From contig NZ_SMAO01000002.1 of assembly GCF_004342175.1 (NCBI RefSeq), forward strand, positions 310,001 through 374,000: a DNA stretch of 64,000 nucleotides, read 5' to 3'. Of this stretch, positions 18,140 to 25,530 are shown one piece after another. The stretch is from Thiobaca trueperi. Lineage in GTDB: Bacteria; Pseudomonadota; Gammaproteobacteria; Chromatiales; Chromatiaceae. The position numbers and the translations under genes are program-made. Below the pieces are notes generated by a model. That model ran no database searches. It was given only the letters and a program-made list of their open reading frames with translations, and had not been told where the DNA came from. Numbering within the stretch: the stretch's first letter is position 1; every line of letters begins with the position of its first letter.

Positions 18140-18211
18140 GGCGCGGAGTCGCACCGCTCTCGTGCAGCAGTGCGGATGTTCCGAAACCATCTCTGATCGT
18201 TGTCGTTGTCG
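18135..18211 (+). repeat. 77-bp direct repeat, right copy
   Basis: 75 of 77 bases match 17303-17379. It provides the stop codon of the HEPN gene and runs directly into a perfect hairpin at 18204-18244. Confidence 0.9.
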
Positions 18212-18244
18212 TAATCGGCCTGCGAATCTTCGATTACGACAACG
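18204..18244. repeat. Perfect 14-bp stem hairpin
   Basis: cgttgtcgtaatcg (18204-18217) is repeated in inverse complement as cgattacgacaacg (18231-18244) around a 13-base loop. No following T-run, so it is not a classical terminator. It overlaps the end of the direct repeat; the left repeat copy lacks the second arm. Confidence 0.8.
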
Positions 18245-18323
18245 ATTAGCCTCGGGATTTCCAAGGTGCCGCGCTAGCGGTGCGTATCGGTGACGCGACG
18301 CCAGAGGACGCTTGAACCGCTTG

Positions 18324-18536
18324 TCAGGCGTACATTAGTTTTCCGCGTGGTTCCGGAATACGACGGTTTAAATCTTGCGCAGTTTCAATCCATTCCTGAA
18401 TTATTATTTCAGCATTTTGAAGGGCTTTTTGATAGCTTTCCCCGTCAGCCATACAACCAGGCAGTTCTGGTACTTCAGCGAGGTAAGCGTTATCCTCTTT
18501 GCTCCAGTAAATGATGATCTCGTATTTAGCTGCCAT
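18324..18536 (-). CDS. hicB: HicB-family antitoxin
   Basis: 70 residues. YEIIIYWSKEDNAYLAEVPE and LPGCMADGESYQKALQNAE are the HicB N-terminal fold, a degraded RNase-H-like domain. No DNA-binding extension is present, so autoregulation would need another factor. Its start overlaps the end of hicA by 11 bp, toxin first, the common hicAB order. It would bind and neutralise HicA. Confidence 0.9.
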   Translation of the reverse strand: MAAKYEIIIYWSKEDNAYLAEVPELPGCMADGESYQKALQNAEIIIQEWIETAQDLNRRIPEPRGKLMYA

Positions 18537-18786
18537 GGAAGTTACCGAGTTTATACTTGAGGATAACAGTACGCACCTGTTTGACTTGATAAGCTTTCGC
18601 TAACGCGCCGATTGGCTGAATATTCAAAATCTCTTCAATCTGCGGCTTTGTGTAGATGAAATGATCTCCTCGCACCCTTTCTGTGAAACCAAGTGTTTTG
18701 AGCAGTTTGCACAGATCCTTGAATGATATGTTTGCGTCAGACGTGCCGCGCAAGACTGAATCCAGGGTCTTTTCTATTTTTCCCAT
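18526..18786 (-). CDS. hicA: HicA-family mRNA interferase toxin
   Basis: 86 residues with a double-stranded-RNA-binding-like fold. FKDLCKLLKTLGFTERVRGDHFIY contains the GDHxxY segment with the catalytic His of HicA. An acidic stretch follows. By family it cleaves mRNA independently of ribosomes when freed from HicB. It lies between the MNT/HEPN module and the NurA-like gene in lower-GC DNA. Confidence 0.9.
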   Translation of the reverse strand: MGKIEKTLDSVLRGTSDANISFKDLCKLLKTLGFTERVRGDHFIYTKPQIEEILNIQPIGALAKAYQVKQVRTVILKYKLGNFHGS

Positions 18787-18962
18787 TAGTTAACTCGGCG
18801 CTGATCCCTTTCGCCAGATAGGCTCTAAGTAGACAGGATGAATAGAATTTCAAGAACCTGCAATTTAGTTAAAAATAACCTGATTACCCTCGAAGCTCCG
18901 TCAAATAGAACAGCCGCTGTGGCATGGCAGTGTGGGCCAGACGCGGAATCCGTCCTTGATCC

Positions 18963-20309
18963 TTATCTGGATGCTCGCTCTTCGAGAAAGCGCTGCAAAA
19001 TGGCGGCGGAAGGATAGCTAGACATTGAGGCGATGCCGTTGGCTAGCTCTACTGGATACAAAGCGCCTTCGAATTTGTGGCTCACCAACGAAGGCAAGGT
19101 AGCAAGAATCCTTTTCAGGCCGATCAAATTATCAGTAGATGGCCAATCGCTTTCAGGCTTGTATTCCCCGGTTGGTACATTGAGCACCATAAACGCTCCG
19201 GGATCGACTTTGACGTACATCTTCTCGCCCCAGTTGGTCTTGAGGCCGTAAGGGTTTGCAACGTCTGGTGATCTGTAGACCTCTCTATGCACATAGGAAT
19301 GCGTCAATGGGGAAAAAGTCAAAGGCTCACCACGATTTTGAGGTGCCGCGAATCGAACAATGGATGTCAGGTGATCAAAGAAAAATCCACTTTTTTCTTG
19401 TCCAATGATGTGGACGGGACGAAGAGAAGTCTTAGCATGCTCCAGAAACTCACGGATATTAGGAACCATCTTCGAATACTGACTGCGTAAAGTGAGCGGT
19501 CCGTCCTTTATGAATAAGGTGTCGGTGACTAATGAACGATCACTGTGATGCCACATGAGCCGCACTGCGGTGAACAACATCAGATGCTCCATCACGAGCA
19601 TGTAGGAAGACGCCAACGACTCTGGCGCACTGTCTTCGCCCATTTCCATATGGAAGCCCCAAAGGTCAGACAGGTAAACCTCAACACCGCAATGCGGACA
19701 CAGCCCGGCATCCGCGCCGTTCGCCAAACCATCACTAATATCCTTCCGGCAATGCGGGCATTGAAAGGCTGGCGAGCGCGCCGTAGAATTTGGCACCCAA
19801 TTTTTATAGGCCAACCACTTCATCGTCTCATGAAACGCACCGCCTTGGTCGATGAGAATGGAGTCACGGACAATATTGCGCACGGCTTCGAAATTCGTCC
19901 CTATACTGGTACGGACGTTCTTCAAGGGGAAAACGGTTGCATGCTGAACCCCCGTGTCCTTAAGTGCGTCTCGAAGCAGCAGCGGATGAGGCAGGTCTTT
20001 GTCGATGGCTTCGAGCTTGGCCTTGTCAAGCATCAGGAGCGCAGTCTTGACGAATGCAACCTCACGGGGAGGTTTCTGCTCTGAGCGCACAGGTACAAAT
20101 GAGCCGTCAACGGCCCAGATGCTGCGCAGCGGATCAATTCCTGATGGGTCAAACTCTTGCCAGACTGTGTTCGATGGGTCGCCATCGACTGCTGGAGCGC
20201 TCTCGAAGTCCTCGACGAGCGACTTAACCCACGGACTCTCGATGACCGCTAGATGCCCCAACTTCGAAGCGGCTTCGCCCGGCAGCCGCGTACCTTTTCC
20301 GTATGGCAT
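18963..20309 (-). CDS. NurA-like nuclease with zinc-ribbon insert
   Basis: 448 residues. SIWAVDGSFVPV (~63) supplies the first metal-binding Asp of the NurA fold, FIKDGPLTL (~265) the second, and PVELANGIA near the end fits the C-terminal NurA helix. Between the first two is a four-cysteine ribbon (CPHCRKD, CPHCGVEVY; ~184-210), an unusual insertion. A good ribosome site (gggggaggactc) precedes ATG 20309. It lies 43 bp after the HerA-like gene, as NurA nucleases usually pair with HerA. Likely a 5'-3' DNA end-processing nuclease used in defence. Confidence 0.72.
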   Translation of the reverse strand: MPYGKGTRLPGEAASKLGHLAVIESPWVKSLVEDFESAPAVDGDPSNTVWQEFDPSGIDPLRSIWAVDGSFVPVRSEQKPPREVAFVKTALLMLDKAKLEAIDKDLPHPLLLRDALKDTGVQHATVFPLKNVRTSIGTNFEAVRNIVRDSILIDQGGAFHETMKWLAYKNWVPNSTARSPAFQCPHCRKDISDGLANGADAGLCPHCGVEVYLSDLWGFHMEMGEDSAPESLASSYMLVMEHLMLFTAVRLMWHHSDRSLVTDTLFIKDGPLTLRSQYSKMVPNIREFLEHAKTSLRPVHIIGQEKSGFFFDHLTSIVRFAAPQNRGEPLTFSPLTHSYVHREVYRSPDVANPYGLKTNWGEKMYVKVDPGAFMVLNVPTGEYKPESDWPSTDNLIGLKRILATLPSLVSHKFEGALYPVELANGIASMSSYPSAAILQRFLEERASR

Positions 20310-20352
20310 GAGTCCTCCCCCTTTAGCTAGCAGGCAGTGTCGGCTGGCGGGC

Positions 20353-22326
20353 CTAGAAGCGAAACGCTTGTGTCGGCACCACGAAGCGATGTGACATCGT
20401 CAGCATGCGCATATAGCCCGGCGTCTTGGCGCGCAAGATGTCATCCTCGACACCATCGAAGGCAATCTGAAGTCGAGACAGCGCCCTGGTCTCATCCTGG
20501 CTCGACAAATGTCCAACAAAGAAATTCTCGGTCTGAGCAAGCAGTTCCTTATTGATGGTCGATGGAGATTGAGTGGAGTACACCATCCCGATGTGGAATT
20601 TGGCGCCTTCCTTGGCGAATCGCGCATAAACCCCTGTGAGATCCTTGCTGTCGGGTGGGAAAAGGTTGTGCGCCTCCTCAAAGTAAAGCTGAACGTAGCG
20701 ATTACAAAGTGTATTCGATACGAATTTCGTCTCCTGTGCGCGAAATACGGCTATCGACAGGAGATTTGAAAAGTATCGTCGGATGCTATCAGTGGCATTG
20801 CCTAAGTCTAAGATGACAGTGCCCCCTTGATCCAGCAGGTCCAGGATCTCTGTTTGAAAATTGCTAGCGTCAGCAGCATGGTAGCCAATGTAGCTGCGAA
20901 GCACAGCCGGACCGGTTCCTGTAGCTGGATTCAAAAAATCCAAGAGAGCCACCATGTCCGGATCAAATACCGGCCGAGCACCACTCATTAGGTGAGGGCT
21001 GTTCGGAGCCTCACGCCTAAACTTCGCTATGACCTCCAACTCGGCCCTCAATTCATCCAGGTTTGTCGGCGCTGGCGGAGGTTGATCCTCAACACTTGCA
21101 GCATAGGCAGCCGTTCGCAAGGCGGCGTTGAAATGACAATCGAAGTGGCGTACGTACTGGGTGGCAACCACGCGTAGCGCACGCAACCGAGCCTCGTCGG
21201 CAGGGAATCCCGCTTTGTTTAAGGATGCCCAATACATCTGAATCTTCCGAACTGCGCGTGTTCGGTCTGACTCACTCATGCCAGGCAGCTCAGCGAGAGT
21301 TGGGAGGCTGACACTTGCGAAACTGCGGATGTAGTTGGAGCGCTGATTATCTTGATCCAAAAGCGACGCAATCACTTCAAGGCAAGCTGCTGGTTGCTCG
21401 TAGAAGTTCAATCGAAGCGGCCGTGATGGCGTATTCGGTCGGGTTGTCAAAGCATAGACCTGACATCGACTCTCATTAGCCGACCGCAAGGAGCGATTTC
21501 CATCCTGCGGATTGTCGTTGGCATACTCACCGTTGACATCAAAGATGAGCTGTCCCACAGAGTTATCGTTTGCCGTTGCATCAAGCATTGCTTGGGCAAG
21601 CAGCTTGACGACATTTGACTTACCCAGCCGGGTCTTGCCGAACATTGCGGTGCGGCAGCCTTTGAAATCTTTCATCGAGATCTCGACCGGAATGTCGGTT
21701 ACTGTGCCGCTGCTGAAGAGCCCGCATTCCATGGTTCGCAGCATCCCAATAGTCGCTCGTTCCTCGGGCTTAACCATTCCATTAACTATGAGTCTGAGCA
21801 ATGCCTCGTCAGGCGCGAATACTTTGTAGCGATGTGCGCTGACGACATTATTGACGTCCCCTGAGAATTGCAATTCCCGCATGTTTTGCGGGTTGGCGTA
21901 AAACATGCCGAGCACGTTGCAGTCTAATGCACCCCATTGCAGTTCGCTTTGAGTCCAGACGTCAAGCTCAGGCATGGATTTCTTGTGCAACTCGAAATAG
22001 GTCTGTTGAACCTGGTTGGATAGTGGCGTGGGCGATACGCCTGTCACGCGCAGCAGAGTGAAGTGGGGTGGCGTATTGCCAGCATTCACCGGAGTCATGA
22101 TAAGGAAAGAACCGCGCGGAATGCCGCCAACGGAAAGCTTATAGGGATCACTCGTTATGATCTTGGCAGAATCGAAACCAAGTTCGAGAACATAGCCAAC
22201 GAAGCGCATATCGGTGGTTCGTCGCGCCTGCTCCATTTGGTCTTCGCGTTGTAGGAACGTCCGCAGCACGTCAATTGGATTGCCTTGCGTGGCGGCTGTG
22301 TTGACCAGGTTGCCAAGTTCACCCAT
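20353..22326 (-). CDS. HerA-like DNA-translocating ATPase
   Basis: 657 residues. Walker A is FGKTRLGKSNVVKL (~230) and Walker B is YFEEAHNLFPP (~565), the EEAH form of HerA/FtsK-type hexameric pumps. The N-terminal ~180 residues resemble the HerA beta-barrel (HAS) region. The ribosome site gggagaggac lies before ATG 22326. Gene order methyltransferase-HerA-NurA with 14-43 bp gaps suggests one transcript. Expected to translocate dsDNA and feed the nuclease. Confidence 0.85.
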   Translation of the reverse strand: MGELGNLVNTAATQGNPIDVLRTFLQREDQMEQARRTTDMRFVGYVLELGFDSAKIITSDPYKLSVGGIPRGSFLIMTPVNAGNTPPHFTLLRVTGVSPTPLSNQVQQTYFELHKKSMPELDVWTQSELQWGALDCNVLGMFYANPQNMRELQFSGDVNNVVSAHRYKVFAPDEALLRLIVNGMVKPEERATIGMLRTMECGLFSSGTVTDIPVEISMKDFKGCRTAMFGKTRLGKSNVVKLLAQAMLDATANDNSVGQLIFDVNGEYANDNPQDGNRSLRSANESRCQVYALTTRPNTPSRPLRLNFYEQPAACLEVIASLLDQDNQRSNYIRSFASVSLPTLAELPGMSESDRTRAVRKIQMYWASLNKAGFPADEARLRALRVVATQYVRHFDCHFNAALRTAAYAASVEDQPPPAPTNLDELRAELEVIAKFRREAPNSPHLMSGARPVFDPDMVALLDFLNPATGTGPAVLRSYIGYHAADASNFQTEILDLLDQGGTVILDLGNATDSIRRYFSNLLSIAVFRAQETKFVSNTLCNRYVQLYFEEAHNLFPPDSKDLTGVYARFAKEGAKFHIGMVYSTQSPSTINKELLAQTENFFVGHLSSQDETRALSRLQIAFDGVEDDILRAKTPGYMRMLTMSHRFVVPTQAFRF

Positions 22327-22340
22327 TGACTGTCCTCTCC

Positions 22341-23255
22341 CTAGATGTTTGCCTGAATGATAAGCTCTTCAAAGTACCGTCTGCTCGCGTTGTCAGCTGA
22401 TATGCGCGAATAACGCGAGACAATCTGCTGCTTGAACTCGGGGCTGCTGTAAAGGTCGCGCACAGATTGATGGTTGGCATTCGTGCAAAGGATCTTGGCG
22501 CCGCGTCTGGCAGCCCTTAACAACGCAGAGGCAAGTCGTTCTTGGTCGGCCCAAGAAAATAGCACCTCATTATACTTGCGGAAACCATTATAGTTATGAC
22601 GTACCGTATAAGGCGGATCGCAAAATAGAAAATCGTCCTTATCAGCGCGATCAACCAGCACCTCGAAGTCATCAACCATCAACTCGGCACCGGCCAGTAG
22701 TTTAGAAATAGCGCTAAAATTGTCCGTCTCAATGATCACCTTATCTTTAGTGCCTCGCGGGACATTGAACTGACCTCGACGATTGACCCGGTAAATGCCA
22801 TTGAAGCAGGTTCTGTTAAGGTAGATAAGCCGTGATGCCCGCTGAGAAGGCTGAGGGGGTGTGCGGGCGCGCAGCCAGTAGTAATATTTATCAGCATCCT
22901 CGCGATGACGACGCTGGCGGTACTTCAGGCTACTCTCAAGTGCCTGCCAATCATCCTTGATGACCTGGTATGCATTCATTAATTCAGGATTGATATCGCC
23001 GAGCAGCGCGCGTTTTGGCTGGATATGAAAATAGACCGCGCCAGCTCCCAAGAAAGGCTCAATGTAGGTGCCATAATGACGAGGCAACAGTTCTGCATAG
23101 TTGCAGATGAACCATCGCTTACCGCCTGGCCACTTCAAGAATGGGGTGAAAAATCTGCAAGACTCTGGTTCATCGCTTTGGGCTTTCTCACTTCCATCAC
23201 TAATTTGGTGGCGCGCCGATTTGTCAGATGAAGGCATTTTAGTATTTTTGCTCAT
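22341..23255 (-). CDS. D12-class N6-adenine DNA methyltransferase (Dam-like)
   Basis: About 304 residues. FLKWPGGKRW, EPFLGAGAVYF (SAM site) and FCDPPYTVRHNYNGF (motif IV DPPY) define the Dam/M.DpnII group of N6-adenine methyltransferases. LNRTCFNGIYRVNRRGQFNVP is also typical. I start at ATG 23255; ATG 23237 and an upstream TTG are alternatives. It heads the HerA-NurA operon, so the predicted role is to mark self DNA against that complex; the target site cannot be read from sequence. Confidence 0.88.
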   Translation of the reverse strand: MSKNTKMPSSDKSARHQISDGSEKAQSDEPESCRFFTPFLKWPGGKRWFICNYAELLPRHYGTYIEPFLGAGAVYFHIQPKRALLGDINPELMNAYQVIKDDWQALESSLKYRQRRHREDADKYYYWLRARTPPQPSQRASRLIYLNRTCFNGIYRVNRRGQFNVPRGTKDKVIIETDNFSAISKLLAGAELMVDDFEVLVDRADKDDFLFCDPPYTVRHNYNGFRKYNEVLFSWADQERLASALLRAARRGAKILCTNANHQSVRDLYSSPEFKQQIVSRYSRISADNASRRYFEELIIQANI

Positions 23256-23380
23256 TGGAAGCGAGGCATCACAATAATAACTCAAAAACCCTGCCCTCAG
23301 ATGGTGGCTGTTGAGCCATATAGCGCGCAGCTAACGATTAACTCGGTGGCGCAAATGCTGGCAGATTCCGCTGGAGCGCA

Positions 23381-23629
23381 TCATTGGGCTTCTGCACTTT
23401 CTCTTTTTGCATGCAGATCGCTTGCCAGTTCCGTGTAACGTGCTTTAGATAGGCGGGCATCTAATTGCGGGGCTGCTTTCAACTTCAGTCGCTTGCTTAG
23501 TGCGCGCAAATTAAAGCTATCTAATGTCAATGCAGCTTGTTCGGTAAGGCGTGGGACTTTGCCTAGTTGGTCATTCTGCTGATTGGCATAAGTAGTCATA
23601 TCGTCAATAAATGTAAGTCTCGGCATCAT
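23381..23629 (-). CDS. Small hypothetical protein upstream of the methyltransferase
   Basis: 82 residues beginning MMPRLTFIDDMTTYANQQND, mostly helical and basic in the middle (LSKRLKLKAAPQLDARLSKARY). No family recognised. It lies 125 bp upstream of the methyltransferase and 6 bp after the preceding small frame, in the same orientation, so it may belong to the same operon. Low-GC codon use fits the island. Confidence 0.4.
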   Translation of the reverse strand: MMPRLTFIDDMTTYANQQNDQLGKVPRLTEQAALTLDSFNLRALSKRLKLKAAPQLDARLSKARYTELASDLHAKRESAEAQ

Positions 23630-23635
23630 TAACGA

Positions 23636-23863
23636 CTAGGTGGTTAGATCGGATTGCCGTGACAGTTGTATTGCGCCAACGCTTCTCAAGTTCTCAACCT
23701 CTATTTCGAATATCTCTGTCAAACGCCGCCTGCTCCACCAATATAAATGCAGCCCGCTAGTCCACTTGCCATTCCTTGAAATACAGTTATTGACATATCC
23801 TCGCCCAAGACTAAGAATTGCCAATTCCGCTCTCGCCCCCGGCATTGCCTTAAGCTGGGCCAA
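23636..23863 (-). CDS. Hypothetical frame without a good start
   Basis: The frame from 23863 (TTG) gives 75 residues (ARAELAILSLGRGYVNNCIS, then LHLYWWSRRRLTEIFEIEVE). The same frame remains open upstream to about 23980 with protein-like sequence (DAEKDIAHLRKDSAADVVAD) but has no ATG or GTG start. It may be the C-terminal part of a gene broken by a frameshift, whose start could lie in the overlapping 23935-24054 frame. Function unknown. Confidence 0.35.
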   Translation of the reverse strand: MAQLKAMPGARAELAILSLGRGYVNNCISRNGKWTSGLHLYWWSRRRLTEIFEIEVENLRSVGAIQLSRQSDLTT

Positions 23864-23934
23864 TGATTCTATAGTTGAACCCAGCTCCCCATAGTCGGCA
23901 ACAACATCTGCCGCGGAATCTTTTCTCAGGTGAG

Positions 23935-24054
23935 CTATATCTTTTTCAGCATCGGATACATCGCTCTCGTGGTGTTTGCCATCACCGATGCACTAACATA
24001 ATCGGCAGAGTAATGTTTTCCCGGCTCAGCGTTCCGTGTTGTTTTACCGGACAT
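23935..24054 (-). CDS. Possible 39-residue small ORF or gene fragment
   Basis: ATG 24054 to TAG 23935 encodes MSGKTTRNAEPGKHYSADYV followed by a short helical tail ending YPMLKKI. It overlaps the upstream end of the next frame in another phase, as expected if the two once formed a single gene. No family recognised. The 370 bp between 23864 and 24235 otherwise hold only this and the integrase remnant. Confidence 0.25.
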   Translation of the reverse strand: MSGKTTRNAEPGKHYSADYVSASVMANTTRAMYPMLKKI

Positions 24055-24060
24055 TAAGCG

Positions 24061-24235
24061 ATGGCGCAAAACCCGTCAACCTGCGAGGAAAAAGTCCGCT
24101 CCTTCTGGGATCGCGATGTGCAAAACCTTCATGAATCAAGCATCCAGCCGCCTTCTGACCGCTGGATGGTGATTCGCGCGGAGCACGACATCGCGGCCTA
24201 TCCCGACCGCAAACTGCCGGATTTCGGTTCAAACA
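24061..24235 (+). pseudogene. Truncated N-terminus of an integron-type tyrosine recombinase
   Basis: The ATG at 24061 starts about 58 residues resembling the SAM-like core-binding domain start of integron integrases: KVRSFWDRDVQNLHESSIQ, then PSDRWMVIRAEHDIAAYPDR, matching the family pattern FW-R-...-RW-V-RAE-YI-A-P-KL. Similarity stops where the convergent permease gene begins at 24236, and the catalytic R-HxxR-Y domain is absent. I read it as a relic cut by rearrangement at the island edge. The call rests on pattern memory, not an alignment. Confidence 0.5.
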
Positions 24236-25471
24236 TCAGCGCCCAAACCACAGTGAGATGGCGGCGATTGCCTGTGTCGCCAGTGTCACCGGTACGCCGA
24301 TCCGCGCATGATCGCGCCAGTCGATGCGGATCCCCCGGCGTTCGGCGGCCTGGACGACGATGATGTTGGCGATACTGCCGACGATGAGCAGATTGCCCGC
24401 CAGGGTGCTGGACAGCGCCAGCAGCGGCCCACTGAGCGGGTCGGTCGCCACCGGCAGCAGGAGCATGACCGCTGGCACGTTGGAGACCAGATTACTGAGC
24501 AGAAAACTGGTGACGAAGAGTGGTGCCGGGGCGTGCAGATCAAACCCGCTGGCACCGAGCGCGGCGACGGCCTGAGTCGGCAGTCCGGTTTGCTGCAAGG
24601 CGTGATTGACGATGAAGAGCCCGATAAAGAGAACCAGCAGTTGCCAGTCAATCAGCCCCAGCATGCGATACGAATGGAGACGGCGACTGGTCAGCAGGAG
24701 CGCCGCCCCCGCCAGCGCCATGAGCGCACGCGGCCAGTGGACGAAGAGAAACCCGGCAAAGAGCGCGGTCGCAACGGTCAGCCCTTTGGCGGTTTGCCAG
24801 CGGTCGAGCTGGGGCCAGTTTTCATCGGTGCGTGTCTGCTCCAGCGGTTTGGGCGATGAATCGGAACGCTGCCAGCGGCCACGGGTGAGCGCGGCGATGA
24901 TGCCCCAGGTGACGAGCAGGCCCAACCCGACCGGTATGGACGCCATCAGCAGATAATCGGCGAAAGAAAGCCGGAGCATCTCGCCAAGCAGCATGTTCTG
25001 CGGATTGCCGATGAGGGTTGCGGCTGAACCGATATTGGCTGCGCAGGCCAGCGCCAGCAGATAGGGCAGTGGATCAAGCTGGCGCGCGAAGCAGACCTCG
25101 ATCAGCACCGGGGCCATCGCCAGACAGATGATGTCGTTGCTGAAGACCGCCGCCAGCCCTGCCGCAATGGCGATCAGCGCGCCCAGTAGCATCGGTGGGG
25201 ACAGATCCAATTCGCCCAGCCGTCCGACCGCCCAGCCATAGAAGCCACCCAGACGCAGTTGCGCCGAGATCACCATGAAGGCAAACAACAGGGCCAGTGT
25301 GGGGAGATGAATCGCCTGCCAGACCTGTTCCAGCGGCAGCGCCTCGGTCGCGGTCAACGCGATCACCCCCAGCAGCACCACCCCGGTACGATCCAGTTGC
25401 AGAAACGGCAGTCCGCCGAGCAGCATGCCCAGATAGACCAGCACGAAAACAGTGACGATGAATGGGGTCAT
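24236..25471 (-). CDS. SLC13/ArsB-NhaD-type membrane permease
   Basis: 411 residues and about 11 membrane segments. Two related half-repeats are visible: AAVFSNDIICLAMAPVLIEV plus IGSAATLIGNPQNMLLG in the first, and LVSNVPAVMLLLPVATDP with GSIANIIVVQAAERRG in the second. These are the hairpin-loop and SNT/IGNPQN-type motifs of the ion transporter superfamily. It may move a divalent anion or act as Na+/H+ antiporter; substrate unclear. Start ATG 25471 gives MTPFIVTVFVLVYLG; a longer frame begins at 25513. Confidence 0.8.
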   Translation of the reverse strand: MTPFIVTVFVLVYLGMLLGGLPFLQLDRTGVVLLGVIALTATEALPLEQVWQAIHLPTLALLFAFMVISAQLRLGGFYGWAVGRLGELDLSPPMLLGALIAIAAGLAAVFSNDIICLAMAPVLIEVCFARQLDPLPYLLALACAANIGSAATLIGNPQNMLLGEMLRLSFADYLLMASIPVGLGLLVTWGIIAALTRGRWQRSDSSPKPLEQTRTDENWPQLDRWQTAKGLTVATALFAGFLFVHWPRALMALAGAALLLTSRRLHSYRMLGLIDWQLLVLFIGLFIVNHALQQTGLPTQAVAALGASGFDLHAPAPLFVTSFLLSNLVSNVPAVMLLLPVATDPLSGPLLALSSTLAGNLLIVGSIANIIVVQAAERRGIRIDWRDHARIGVPVTLATQAIAAISLWFGR

Positions 25472-25530
25472 TCTAACGTCGTCAGTCTGCCGACTGTGCG
25501 AATGCATTCGCACCTGCGAACAGCCAACGA

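Noticed and set aside
18204-18244. Hairpin considered as rho-independent terminator
   Set aside because: Strong stem but a 13-base loop and no T-run after the stem.
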